In this document: positions 45,765 to 55,106 of the stretch, piece after piece | Layout: each line of letters starts with the position of its first letter | How positions within the stretch are numbered: the stretch's first letter is position 1 | DNA from: Photobacterium sp. TLY01 | GTDB taxonomy: Bacteria; Pseudomonadota; Gammaproteobacteria; Enterobacterales; Vibrionaceae | Length of the DNA: 64,000 nt | Reading direction: 5' to 3' | Assembly (NCBI RefSeq): GCF_021432065.1 | Contig: NZ_CP090364.1 | Location: 868,001-932,000, forward strand | Made by a program: the position numbers and the translations under genes | Notes under the pieces: generated by a model | What the model saw: the letters and a program-made list of their open reading frames with translations, nothing else | Databases searched by the model: none | Told to the model about the DNA's origin: nothing

Positions 45765-46526
45765 ATGGCTGATGAAAACGGTGAAAAACTTTCCAGAGAA
45801 CATCGACCTGAGGTGATCCGAGAGAGGCTGACAAAGCCGGCGAAGGAAAACCTTGCGTCAGATATGGTTCTCGGGGGGATTGATGGCTGCGTAACCACCT
45901 TTGCTGTGGTCTCTGGTGTTGTTGGCGCGGGCTTTTCGCCCATTGTGGCTCTGGTGCTGGGGTTTGCAAATTTGCTCGCCGATGGTTTCAGTATGGCTGT
46001 CAGCAATTATGAATCGATTAAGACTCAGGGCGAATTTATTAAAAGCCTTCGCGATCAAGAACAGGAACACATCAAAAAGATACCTGAAGGCGAAAGGGAA
46101 GAGATTCGGCAAATCTTCAAAAATAAAGGTTTCTCCGGGGAGACGCTGGAAAAAATTGTAGACACCATCAGCGCCGATCAGCAGTTATGGATTGATACCA
46201 TGCTCATTGAGGAGCATGGGGTGCAAAAAACACACCGAAATCCGGTGAAGGCCGCTATTGCCACATTTACGTCGTTTGTGCTTGTTGGATCTGTGCCGTT
46301 AATACCCTTCATGATCTCCGGATTAGAACAATCCGGGCAGTTTACCTTCAGTGCCTGTCTTGCCGCGCTTATGTTCTTTTCAATTGGTGCTTTGAAAAGC
46401 CGGTTTTTTGCCAAGCCCGTCTTTCTTGCCGGAATCAGCACGCTTCTCACCGGTGGCGTCGCTGCCTCGCTGGCCTTTCTGGTCGGTTACGTTCTTCGGG
46501 AAATTTTTGGGATCGTGGCGATGTAG
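45765..46526 (+). CDS. VIT1/CCC1-family metal transporter
   Basis: 253 residues. The first membrane helices carry [24 protein letters not shown], typical of the Fe/Mn vacuolar-transporter family. A Glu-rich cytosolic segment (about residues 85-135, with E-Q-E-H and E-G-E-R-E-E) corresponds to the metal-binding domain, and three further helices follow. Likely moves Fe2+ or Mn2+ out of the cytoplasm (family inference). ATG at 45765; in-frame upstream extension overlaps the preceding terminator and is rejected. Confidence 0.87.
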   Translation: MADENGEKLSREHRPEVIRERLTKPAKENLASDMVLGGIDGCVTTFAVVSGVVGAGFSPIVALVLGFANLLADGFSMAVSNYESIKTQGEFIKSLRDQEQEHIKKIPEGEREEIRQIFKNKGFSGETLEKIVDTISADQQLWIDTMLIEEHGVQKTHRNPVKAAIATFTSFVLVGSVPLIPFMISGLEQSGQFTFSACLAALMFFSIGALKSRFFAKPVFLAGISTLLTGGVAASLAFLVGYVLREIFGIVAM

Positions 46527-46953
46527 GGGCATTGAATCCGAACAGAGCCCCTAAAAATCTGCGTATCAACCATGGTCCTGATGTTATTTCAGTTGAGTTT
46601 GATAAGTGGACTCAATACTGCAATCGAAAAGACCGCAATAAATTAAGGTTCACGCAACGATCTGACATCATGGCCTATCAGGGATTCGATCACTGAGTGT
46701 GAACCCGAATATGTGTTGCTCATTCGGTCAGGTTGACCATTCATGATTGGTATGGCGATCCAATAAAAGAAACTTGGATGGTTTCCCGTCTGATGAAGCC
46801 AAAAAAATTCAGATATGCTCACCTTCAGTGTACTTGTTACCAAGAAGATATTCTTTTTGTAGAAGGCTTTCGTCAATTCGCTGATCGATAAAGAGAATGT
46901 TGTGATCTCGCATCTGGCATAAAAATGGGTGCAAAAATAAGCAGGAATAAATC
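46527..46953. other. 427-base stretch without a supported gene
   Basis: A plus-strand open frame from a TTG at 46532 to 46696 (about 54 codons, Lys/Arg-rich, including SVEFDKWTQYCNRKDRNK) has no ribosome site and no recognised family. It overlaps a TAGGGGC / GCCCCTA hairpin at 46524-46553. It may be a remnant. The rest is AT-rich promoter sequence for the large gene that follows. Confidence 0.5.
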
Positions 46954-49900
46954 ATGAGTAACTTTATGAATGCAGGCCTTGATCCGGATAGCGGGACGCA
47001 AGAACTCATCTATATCGATCCTGAACATGGTGCGCCACGGGTTTATTACCTCAGCCCGAATCACGATGAAGCGAATTTAACTCTGGTTTGGGCCACTGCG
47101 CTGTTGAAAGCCAAAGGCAATATCAATCTGACCGGTTTTTTCAGTGCCGAACCTGGTTATGAGCGATGCCGTATCGCTTATGACCGCAGTGGTTGTTTAT
47201 ATCTGGTGGATGAGAAGAATCAAAAGGCAGATTTTATTTATGACTACGGCATCGATGATATCCGGGCGGTCATTCTCTCTGATGGCCGGACACTGGCTGT
47301 TTTGTTTGAACCGGAGTGGGCTGACAATCATAGCGTGGAATTCTGGCAGTTTACCGGCACCAAACTGAGCCGTTCCTATCCGATAGAGCTGGATTGTTCT
47401 GCTGAAGAAGACGAGGACAATGACGAGCCATCGGGCAATCTGTTGCCCCTGTACGAGATTCAATTTGATGACTTTCTCTTCGCGGGGCCGGATAACAGCC
47501 TGATTCTTTATGCCTGCGGTGAGCGCAGTTTTACCGACCTGAAAAGTCGTCCGCTGCAATTTCTGATGCGGATCGATCTGAACCTGCCCCAGGGGAAAGC
47601 CAGTATTCGTGTTCAGCGGCTGGAGACGCCGCCGAAGCGGTGGAACCCGGAGAGGTGCTGTATTGCCGTGGATATCAAGCGTGGTCTGCTGGCAATGCCC
47701 GGTATGGCGATTGAAACGACACCCGGTCATGACATGGGCCAGCCAGGCTATCTCCAGCAGGTCAACCTGATTGATTTGAACCGTATTCCGCCAGCAGGAG
47801 AGGCGCCGTTACCTGTGCAAGAGCTGATGTTGCGTATCCCGGTGCGTTCTTATTCAGCAGAGGATCTGGGCAGTCGTTTTGATCCGGAAAATCAAAGAGA
47901 TCAGGCCGCATTGATCCAACGCATAAATAGTTTGCAGTTCAGTGAGCAGGAGGATGCCCTCTGGGTTTGCTGGCACGATCATGCCATACGCAAAACGGCC
48001 CTGGATGGCCAGTGGCGTTCTCCTGTTCTGGCCGTTGCCGATAAAGCGGACCCGGAGCGAATTCGTACGTCTCGAAGCGAGGCAAGCCTGCTGCAGGCGA
48101 TGCCTTCTCCGGCCAAGCCGAGGATCCTGCTGGGTGGCTGGCATGATTTGTATACTCTGAGGTTATCGACGGAGCAGCTGGCTGCTCTGGCAATGACAAG
48201 TCCAAGTGCAGCGCTTGAGGGCTGGTCTGTGGTGCAGGAAGAGGTCTGTGACTGGGGAGATGACTGGTCTCAGCCGCACAAGCAAAGTGACGAGCAGAAA
48301 CTGCATCTGGCGCTGCTGGGAAAGCGGAAAACCAGAGTTGCCGATTTCGGGTCTGAACAGGCGCTGGGGGCTGCGCTTTATTACCTGTCGCTGAAATGCA
48401 GTGATATGGCAAATTTTTGTACCGGAAATCATCTGATCCTCGCTTTTACAGACGGCAAAGAAGTCTGGAATGAAGAACAGTTTTTCAGCACAGTGATACA
48501 GCTGCCTTTTGAATCAGCTGCAGAATTGATGGCAGATATTCTGAACAGTTTTATCGCTTACGAAGGCGCTGATTATTGTTTCAGTGAAAATGAAAAACCG
48601 GCACTGGCAGATTGCGCACTGCATCTTGGCCTATCTGACAGTCGTTGGCTGCCGCTGATTAGCCGTTACCTGAATGCCATCGACCCGGATCATGAAGCGT
48701 TTTTTACCGGGGAGGGAGTCCGCCTGCTGGAATCACGTCACGGTAATAGCCCTGAATGGGACAGCTTCTATCAGTCTTTGCCTGACACGATGGCCTACCA
48801 CGAAGAAGACTTTGATGATGCGGACGAAGACGAGGAGGACAATGACAATGATGCTCCCCGGCGTTCGGATGAAGAAGTACGTGCCAGCATACCTGCTGAA
48901 CTGCTGGCGCAACTCGCCGTCAAAGAGCAAGAAGCCAGGGACGCTTACCAGCACCAGATTGATCGGGTAAGTGAAGCTGAGACCCAGGCGCAGATTAGCG
49001 TGCTGCTCGATGAGTGGCTGAACGAAAGCCACAAGGCTTATATTGATCCGGAGATTGCCAGTATTAATTACACCTCGCGCTTTCGTCAACGGTTCAAAAC
49101 CGAAGCGCATCTGGCTCTGGAAGCTGAAATCGAAAGCTACTTTACAGACTTGATGGACAGCTTCGCCGTCTCGGAAGGCGATTATTATGATCTGGATATC
49201 AATACCTTTCTGGATGCCTTGTTTGAAAAAGCGGAGGCATTGCAATGCTGGGACGCGCTGGAGCGTTACCTGAAAGCCCAAATTCAGTGGCTGGATGAAA
49301 ACAGCGAAGGGAACGCCTGGTATTTTGATCAGACAACTTATGGCAATTACGCCGCAGAAGCCTTGTTACGCCATGACGCAAGTTATGGTCCGCTTTATGC
49401 GCAATACCTGACCTCATTGCGTCTGGCTGTGCCAGAAGAAACTGTGGGTGAATTTCTGCGCGAGATCATCCCTGAGCTGGGGATCAGCGCAGACACTTAT
49501 CCGATCATTCTTGCCCGTCTGACGTATGCTGAAGGCCAGTGTGGCTGGGAGGATGTTGCACATTGGTGTGAGGTGATTCCAATTCGTGACTGGCTGTATC
49601 AGAACAATAAAGTGGGTGATTTCATTGCCGTTGTTCAGGCTGATGCCGAGAGATATTGCCGCAGCGACGCGGATGCCAAAGAGCGTGTTGATGCGGTCAA
49701 AGAGATGCTGAACATTGAGGATCCTGCTCAGCAGGCACTCCTGAGAGAACATTCCCAGGCTGAGTTATTACAATCACTGTATCTGCAGCGCGATGAACTT
49801 TATCAGCAGGAACTCAGCCGGATTGCCGCGATTGACTCTCCAAAGGCGATGGCAGCAGCGCTGAGCCGCTGGCAGGAAGAGCTTCGTCATCCTGATGCGC

Positions 49901-50583
49901 GTGTCTCACTGGATCCTCTGTGTTACGACTACGAAAAACGGTTTGAACTGCGATTCATGGGACAGGAGATCCGCCAGTTGGAGCAATCCATGGATAAAAG
50001 CCTGCTCGAACAGCTCGATCTGAAAAAGCCGCGTGTTTATGGCGAGGCGATATCGTACTGCCTGTTTGACAAAGCCAAAGCGTTGGGTGCCTGGGAGGTG
50101 CTGGAAGCCTATCTGAAAGATCAAATCCGCTGGTATCAGGACAATCAGGTCAGTTCAGCGTTTTACATCGAAGAGCTGCCTTATGGTCATTATGCCGCCG
50201 GTATGCTGGCCGAAGCACACAGCCGTTACATTCCGCTCTATGTTGAATACCTGAAAGCCTTGTCTGTCATCACTGAGTACAAAGGGACCGGAGAGCAAAT
50301 TGATGATCTGTTTGATCACTATTGCCGATACAAAGAGGGGATTCACGGCGGCTTTGAGGTTTTCCTGCCGGTGATACAAGCCAGACTGACTCATGCGCGG
50401 GGCGAGTGCTGGGCGGAGAGTGTCCGAGACTGGTATGAGGATTATGGGTTAGCCGAATGGCTGGATAGCAACCGGAAAGCTGCAGAAAAGTTGCGCGAAC
50501 AGGTTCAATATGAACTGATGCAGCAGGGGTATGATCAGGATGATATCAACAGTACCCTGGCGTTAATCGGCCAATCCGGTTGA
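46954..50583 (+). CDS. Uncharacterised 1209-residue protein with a large internal duplication
   Basis: No family recognised. The first half (about residues 1-500) is rich in short beta-type segments ending in Trp/Asp, consistent with a beta-propeller-like fold (for example DIRAVILSDGRTLAVLFEPE). A highly acidic linker follows at about 620-645 (EEDFDDADEDEEDNDND). The C-terminal half is helical and duplicated: about 665-890 and about 950-1180 align (both have Y-Q-x-x-x-x-R near the start, then A-L-x-x-W-(D/E)-x-L-E-x-Y-L-K-x-Q-I-x-W, then a Y-G-x-Y-A-A motif, then A-R-L-T-(Y/H)-A-x-G-(Q/E)-C). No signal peptide or membrane span. ATG with AGGA upstream. It is the last gene before the TetR region. 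Confidence 0.85.
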   Translation: MSNFMNAGLDPDSGTQELIYIDPEHGAPRVYYLSPNHDEANLTLVWATALLKAKGNINLTGFFSAEPGYERCRIAYDRSGCLYLVDEKNQKADFIYDYGIDDIRAVILSDGRTLAVLFEPEWADNHSVEFWQFTGTKLSRSYPIELDCSAEEDEDNDEPSGNLLPLYEIQFDDFLFAGPDNSLILYACGERSFTDLKSRPLQFLMRIDLNLPQGKASIRVQRLETPPKRWNPERCCIAVDIKRGLLAMPGMAIETTPGHDMGQPGYLQQVNLIDLNRIPPAGEAPLPVQELMLRIPVRSYSAEDLGSRFDPENQRDQAALIQRINSLQFSEQEDALWVCWHDHAIRKTALDGQWRSPVLAVADKADPERIRTSRSEASLLQAMPSPAKPRILLGGWHDLYTLRLSTEQLAALAMTSPSAALEGWSVVQEEVCDWGDDWSQPHKQSDEQKLHLALLGKRKTRVADFGSEQALGAALYYLSLKCSDMANFCTGNHLILAFTDGKEVWNEEQFFSTVIQLPFESAAELMADILNSFIAYEGADYCFSENEKPALADCALHLGLSDSRWLPLISRYLNAIDPDHEAFFTGEGVRLLESRHGNSPEWDSFYQSLPDTMAYHEEDFDDADEDEEDNDNDAPRRSDEEVRASIPAELLAQLAVKEQEARDAYQHQIDRVSEAETQAQISVLLDEWLNESHKAYIDPEIASINYTSRFRQRFKTEAHLALEAEIESYFTDLMDSFAVSEGDYYDLDINTFLDALFEKAEALQCWDALERYLKAQIQWLDENSEGNAWYFDQTTYGNYAAEALLRHDASYGPLYAQYLTSLRLAVPEETVGEFLREIIPELGISADTYPIILARLTYAEGQCGWEDVAHWCEVIPIRDWLYQNNKVGDFIAVVQADAERYCRSDADAKERVDAVKEMLNIEDPAQQALLREHSQAELLQSLYLQRDELYQQELSRIAAIDSPKAMAAALSRWQEELRHPDARVSLDPLCYDYEKRFELRFMGQEIRQLEQSMDKSLLEQLDLKKPRVYGEAISYCLFDKAKALGAWEVLEAYLKDQIRWYQDNQVSSAFYIEELPYGHYAAGMLAEAHSRYIPLYVEYLKALSVITEYKGTGEQIDDLFDHYCRYKEGIHGGFEVFLPVIQARLTHARGECWAESVRDWYEDYGLAEWLDSNRKAAEKLREQVQYELMQQGYDQDDINSTLALIGQSG

Positions 50584-50680
50584 TGGTAATTCTCCGGGCG
50601 AATTGAGCTGTATTACTTCAGATTAGGGCAGATCTTGTTTTCAGCGTTGGACAGAAACAGGATTTGCCCGCTATCAGACA

Positions 50681-51280
50681 TTATCGTCCCCGAATATTCC
50701 TGAACAGTTCTTCACTCAGCTCGCGCAAGACACCAGGTGCGGGGCAGGTGTGCGAATAGGCGCGAATGCCGTAAATACCCATCACCAGATAGCGGGCTAA
50801 TTCTTCCGCGCTGCGATTACCCGCGATTTCTCCATCGCGAATCGCCTGTGCAAATTTGTGGGCGAAGCGTTGTTCCCAATCTTTCAGTTTGTGGCTGATC
50901 AGTCGCTCAATTTCTTTATCGTCCTGCGCCAGTTCGCTCAGGGCTTTCTGCAACAGACAATCTTTAATCTGTTCCTGCTCGCATTCGATCACCATTTGTT
51001 CCAGATAAGCAGCAATACCCGCCATGGCGGACGGCTGATTCTCAAACAGTGCCTGAAACGCGAGATCACGCTCTTTTTGGTACTGTTCCAGTGCCGCCAC
51101 CAGCAAGCCGCGCTTATTGGTAAACGCACAATAGATAGACCCCGGATGCAGACCGGTAGCCTGCTTGAGATCCTGCATGCTGGTTTTGCTGTAACCCTTG
51201 GCGATAAAGGCATCCATCGCGGAATGTAACACCGTTTCGCGGTCAAATTCGGCGCTGCGCATTAATTTTCTCTTATCCAT
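50681..51280 (-). CDS. TetR-family repressor
   Basis: 199 residues from the ATG at 51280, whose upstream AGG supports it. The N-terminal helix-turn-helix (ETVLHSAMDAFIAKGYSKTSMQDLKQATGLHPGSIYCAFTNKRGLL) is typical of TetR. Divergent from the flavin oxidoreductase gene, with three palindromic operators between them. By analogy with NemR it probably represses that gene and itself and responds to an electrophile, but the sensor is unknown. A longer reading from 51322 would run through operator 1 and is unlikely. Confidence 0.85.
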   Translation of the reverse strand: MDKRKLMRSAEFDRETVLHSAMDAFIAKGYSKTSMQDLKQATGLHPGSIYCAFTNKRGLLVAALEQYQKERDLAFQALFENQPSAMAGIAAYLEQMVIECEQEQIKDCLLQKALSELAQDDKEIERLISHKLKDWEQRFAHKFAQAIRDGEIAGNRSAEELARYLVMGIYGIRAYSHTCPAPGVLRELSEELFRNIRGR

Positions 51281-51306
51281 GTGGCCTGCAGGGATTTTAT
51301 CCGATC

Positions 51307-51322
51307 TTGAATGCGCATTCAA
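51307..51322. promoter_or_regulatory. TetR operator 1
   Basis: Perfect palindrome TTGAATGCGCATTCAA between tetR and the oxidoreductase gene, the best of three related copies. Confidence 0.8.
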
Positions 51323-51329
51323 AAAATAC

Positions 51330-51345
51330 TTGAACGTCCATTCAA
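51330..51345. promoter_or_regulatory. TetR operator 2
   Basis: TTGAACGTCCATTCAA, a near-palindrome sharing the TTGAA-N6-TTCAA pattern; centre 23 bases from operator 1. Confidence 0.75.
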
Positions 51346-51356
51346 GATCGACTAAT

Positions 51357-51372
51357 TTGAATGAGCATTCAA
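51357..51372. promoter_or_regulatory. TetR operator 3
   Basis: TTGAATGAGCATTCAA, the copy nearest the oxidoreductase start; centre 27 bases from operator 2. Confidence 0.77.
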
Positions 51373-51397
51373 GAATTACTGACTAGGTGTAGTGACA

Positions 51398-52438
51398 ATG
51401 GATAACTTGTTTCAAGCTGTAGCACTGAACGCTTCAATCACGCTGAAAAATCGCCTGCTGATGGCGCCTTTAACCCGCTGTATGGCGGATGATGAGCTGG
51501 TGCCGACTCAGGCGATGGCCGATTATTATGCTCGCAGGGCGGATACTGGTTTGATCATTTCTGAAGCGACTATCATCCGTCCGGATGGGCAGGGTTACCC
51601 GAATACACCCGGGTTGTACACCCCGGCACAAATTGCGGGCTGGCGTAAGGTGACCGATAAAGTGCATGACAATGGCGGCAAAATTTTTGCTCAGTTATGG
51701 CATACCGGGCGTGTTGCACACCCTCATTTCTTCGGCGGCGATGATGTGCTGGCGCCTTCTGCGCTGGGTGTGGAAGGTACAGTACCGCGGATGCGCGAGC
51801 TGACTTATGTCGTGCCTAAACCGGCGAGCAAGGAAGAGATCGAAGAGCTGATTGCCGATTACGCCCAGGCGGCGATTAATGCGCTGGAAGCGGGCTTTGA
51901 TGGTGTCGAGATTCACGGTGCGAATGGCTATCTGATCGATCAGTTCCTGCACTACAGCAGCAACGTGCGAGAAGATGAATTCGGCGGCAGCCCAGAAAAC
52001 ATGGCGCGCTTCCCGCTGGCCGTGGTCGATGCCGTAGTGAAAGCCATTGGCGAAGATCGCACAGCACTGCGCCTGTCACCGGGCGCTTACTTCAATATGG
52101 ATGCTGATGCCCGCGATCGCGAGGTGTTTGATTATCTTCTGGGTGAGCTGGAATCCCGTAACCTGGCGTTTTTGCATGTGGGCGTGTTCGACGACAGTAT
52201 GGCATTTGATTATCTGGGCGGCACGGCTTCTGAGTATATGCGCTCACGTTACAGTAAGACGCTGGTTGGCGTGGGTGGTTTTACACCGGAAAGCGGCAGC
52301 CAGGCGATTGCCAGTGGTAAGTTCGACTTGCTGGCGATTGGCCGTCCCTTGATTGCCAATCCCGATTATGTCGCCAAAGTCCGAGCCGGCGAAGCACTCA
52401 CCGAATACTCCGATACCATGCTGGCCGAGCTGGTATAA
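51398..52438 (+). CDS. Old-yellow-enzyme-type alkene reductase (NemA-like)
   Basis: FMN-dependent NAD(P)H oxidoreductase that reduces activated alkenes, nitro compounds or maleimides. 346 residues. Family motifs: MAPLTRCMADDELVPT, QLWHTGRVAHP, IHGANGYLIDQFLHYSSNVREDEFGGS and the C-terminal IGRPLIANPDYVAKVRAG. The active-site His/Asn pair lies in the I-H-G-A-N-G-Y region. Divergent TetR gene and three operators upstream. The ATG at 51398 is preferred to a GTG at 51392. Terminator follows. Confidence 0.92.
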   Translation: MDNLFQAVALNASITLKNRLLMAPLTRCMADDELVPTQAMADYYARRADTGLIISEATIIRPDGQGYPNTPGLYTPAQIAGWRKVTDKVHDNGGKIFAQLWHTGRVAHPHFFGGDDVLAPSALGVEGTVPRMRELTYVVPKPASKEEIEELIADYAQAAINALEAGFDGVEIHGANGYLIDQFLHYSSNVREDEFGGSPENMARFPLAVVDAVVKAIGEDRTALRLSPGAYFNMDADARDREVFDYLLGELESRNLAFLHVGVFDDSMAFDYLGGTASEYMRSRYSKTLVGVGGFTPESGSQAIASGKFDLLAIGRPLIANPDYVAKVRAGEALTEYSDTMLAELV

Positions 52439-52466
52439 GCAAAGTTTTACCTTGTTATATAAATCG

Positions 52467-52493
52467 AACGGAAGGCTTTGCCTTCCGTTTTTT
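52467..52493 (+). terminator. Terminator after the oxidoreductase gene
   Basis: Perfect 10-bp stem AACGGAAGGC / GCCTTCCGTT with TTT loop and TTTTTT tail, 28 bases after the stop. Confidence 0.93.
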
Positions 52494-52676
52494 GTTGGGT
52501 GAGCAAAAATGACTTTTGAATCTGACCCGTCGCACTTTTTCCATCGGCTGCTTGAATCGGTCACAGGGAGAAGCCGTGCAATGATTGGTAATGTGTATAA
52601 AGTGAGTCACGCCAGTCTCCCCCGGTAAGCCACACTCAGTCATGGGTTCTGTAACTGATATAACAAGGATACCAAG

Positions 52677-53093
52677 ATGAGTGTTTTACTGGCTCAAGCA
52701 AGACTGTTTTTCGAAGCGTGTGAAACAGGAAAAGGCTGGCAAGTGTGTAAAACCTATTGTCATTCAGATGCGACTTTCTCATCGCAAACAGCGGTGCTTG
52801 CTGAGGTGAATTCGCTGCAGGCATATACTGAATGGATGAAAGATCTATTCACGCCGTTACCGGATGGCCGTTATGATCTTAAGTTTTTTGCGGAAGATGA
52901 GAAACGGTCATGTGTTGCCGCTTATGCCGTTTTCCATGGCACCAGCAGTGGTCCGGGTGGACCGGTTGATCCGACAGGAAAAACGGTTGAAGCAGACTAT
53001 GTCTATGTGATGCAATTTGAGGGAAATCTGATTCGGCATATGACGAAAATATGGAACGATGGCATCAGTCTCCAGCAGTTGGGGTGGATGTAA
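52677..53093 (+). CDS. NTF2/SnoaL-like protein
   Basis: 138 residues. The small cone-shaped fold is suggested by FFEACETGKGWQVCKTYCHSDATFSSQ, then a central acidic segment and HGTSSGPGGPVDPTGKTVEADYVYVMQFEGNLIRHMTKIWNDG. Catalytic or ligand role unknown. The ATG is preceded by a weak AAG site. Follows the oxidoreductase gene after its terminator, so it is a separate transcript. Confidence 0.75.
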   Translation: MSVLLAQARLFFEACETGKGWQVCKTYCHSDATFSSQTAVLAEVNSLQAYTEWMKDLFTPLPDGRYDLKFFAEDEKRSCVAAYAVFHGTSSGPGGPVDPTGKTVEADYVYVMQFEGNLIRHMTKIWNDGISLQQLGWM

Positions 53094-53154
53094 TGCTGGT
53101 AACGAAAGGCAGTCACCGGCGGTTAAAGGCAACAAAATTGAGGTTCATTAGGGA

Positions 53155-54405
53155 ATGATGACAGTGATAGAAATAAAACGGCCGCAGGATCTGGCGCGTT
53201 TACGGCGCCTGGCGTTGGCTGCACAGGGTTTACTTCAGGCTCAGCCTTATGGGCGCGGCCTGACCGGAGCACGCAAAGCGATTCACCACTTAGGCTATGT
53301 GCAGATAGACACCATCTCTGTGGTGGAGCGCGCACATCATCATGTCATTCATTCCAGAGTACCTCAGTTTAAACCCGAGATGACCAACCAGATGTTGCTG
53401 AACGGCGACATTTTTGAATACTGGTCGCATGCGGCAGCGTTTCTTCCCATGGCTGATTTTCGCTTTTCCCTGCCTTATAAACAGGCCATCAAAAGCGGGC
53501 AGATTCACTGGTACCGGGAGCGGGATCAGAAACTGATGGGGGAGTTGCTGGCCCGTATCCGTTCGGATGGCCCGCTTCGCTCCAGAGATGTCGAGACCAA
53601 AGCGAAGAAACGAGCAGGCTGGTGGGACTGGAAACCTGCCAAAAAAGCCCTCGAACAGCTGTATATGGAAGGTGACCTGATGGTCAGTAGTCGCGAAGGC
53701 TTTCAGAAAACCTACGATTTAACCGAGCGGGTGCTGCCCGCCCACGTGGACACCCAAATGCCAGAGACGGCGGATTTCGCAGCGCATTTGCTGGAGCGTC
53801 AGTTGTGCAGCCATGGGTTGATGTCCATGAAAGGACTGACTTATCTGCGCCGAAGCACCGAACTGCGCAAAGCGGTGAAAGATTTAGTGCAGGAAAAGCT
53901 GGCGCTGGGCGAGCTGGAACAAGTGAAAGTCAGCAGCGGAGAAATCTTCGTGATGGAAGCCGGCGCACTGGAGCGTCCGGTTCCCCGGCTGAATCAGCGC
54001 ATGCTGATCCTGTCTCCGTTCGATAATGCAGTCATTCAGCGCGACCGTCTCAAAGCACTGTTTGACTATGACTATCAGATTGAATGCTATGTGCCTGAAG
54101 CCAAACGAAAGTATGGCTATTTCTGCCTGCCGCTGCTCTATCGCGGTGAGTTTATTGGGCGGATGGATTGCAAAGCGCACCGCAAGATCAGTCATCTGGA
54201 AATTAAATCTCTGCATATCGAAAACCATCGCTTTGATGAAGAACAGCTGATTGCCGCCTTTGCTGTGGCTGTCGCGCAGTTTTGTGATTTCCAAGCGTGT
54301 AATACAGTGTCTTTGACTCAGGCTTCTCCCAAACCACTTGAGTCACAGTTACAAAGTGCGCTGAAGGCGCTGAAAGATGAGCAGGAATCCGCAACAGATC
54401 GCTGA
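53155..54405 (+). CDS. YcaQ-like DNA glycosylase (winged-helix AlkZ family)
   Basis: 416 residues, same length as E. coli YcaQ (about 410), which unhooks DNA interstrand crosslinks. N-terminal winged-helix part (LARLRRLALAAQGLLQ) and the catalytic-type Q-I-D motif in GYVQIDTISVVERAHHHVIHSR. Later segments are EYWSHAAAFLPMADFRF, then PFDNAVIQRDRLKALFDYDYQIE and the C-terminal GEFIGRMDCKAHR. Family knowledge indicates base excision; substrate here is inferred. Confidence 0.85.
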   Translation: MMTVIEIKRPQDLARLRRLALAAQGLLQAQPYGRGLTGARKAIHHLGYVQIDTISVVERAHHHVIHSRVPQFKPEMTNQMLLNGDIFEYWSHAAAFLPMADFRFSLPYKQAIKSGQIHWYRERDQKLMGELLARIRSDGPLRSRDVETKAKKRAGWWDWKPAKKALEQLYMEGDLMVSSREGFQKTYDLTERVLPAHVDTQMPETADFAAHLLERQLCSHGLMSMKGLTYLRRSTELRKAVKDLVQEKLALGELEQVKVSSGEIFVMEAGALERPVPRLNQRMLILSPFDNAVIQRDRLKALFDYDYQIECYVPEAKRKYGYFCLPLLYRGEFIGRMDCKAHRKISHLEIKSLHIENHRFDEEQLIAAFAVAVAQFCDFQACNTVSLTQASPKPLESQLQSALKALKDEQESATDR

Positions 54406-54532
54406 AAAAGCCACAGGTCGCTGAAAAAGAAGGGCAGCCGCCTGCGTATGAAGATCAGGTTTTTGTCGTTCATAGGCAGGTCGCTGCAAGATGCTCAGGC
54501 AAAGGTACTCAGGTAACGATACTCAGGTATAG

Positions 54533-54865
54533 TTAGCCACAGCACTTTTTGTATTTTTTACCGCTGCCGCAAGAGCAAGGATCGTTGCGGTTGGGTGTCT
54601 TTTCAAAGGTGATGGTGGCGGGCTTGTTCAGCAATGTATCCAGCGCAACCGTGTTCTCTGCCTGAGCGGCATCGACAACAATATTGGCCACGATCGCGTG
54701 TTCAGCAACGAGCGCCTCAATCTCCGCTTTACGTGCTTCCGTGTTCACTACAACAGAAACGGGCGCTTCTTCAGTGCCTGTTTTGACGTCACGGTTGACG
54801 TTATAGCCCGACTGCGCATGATTTTGCATGACATCTCTGCGGCCTTTGAAAAAAAATTTTGACAT
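54533..54865 (-). CDS. PBPRA1643-type SEC-C/SWIM motif protein
   Basis: 110 residues. Short N-terminal region ([24 protein letters not shown]), a middle predicted domain and the C-terminal zinc motif [16 protein letters not shown], as in SEC-C tails that bind ribosomes or partner proteins. The overall pattern matches the SWIM/SEC-C family named after a Photobacterium profundum locus. Convergent with the YcaQ-like gene. Confidence 0.85.
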   Translation of the reverse strand: MSKFFFKGRRDVMQNHAQSGYNVNRDVKTGTEEAPVSVVVNTEARKAEIEALVAEHAIVANIVVDAAQAENTVALDTLLNKPATITFEKTPNRNDPCSCGSGKKYKKCCG

Positions 54866-55106
54866 TGAAACTCATCACTCTTGGTATGACGTAACGGAGC
54901 GGCGATTATACGCATAAATGGTCATTGATAAAGCAGTGATCAAACAAACCTGTCAAGAAAACGCTCTTCAGGGAAGGCTGCAAAGGTGGATTGAAAACGT
55001 TGATTGAAAACGTGACCTCCTGCTTCAATCTTCGGTCGTTTCTGCTGGCACTCAGGCCGGGGGAAGGCCATCATCGGTATTGAATCAAGAATAAGGAGAG
55101 TCAGTT

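Noticed and set aside
39707..46953. Integron-like cassette array
   Set aside because: No attC-type repeats or integrase are visible, although the region has small genes on one strand.
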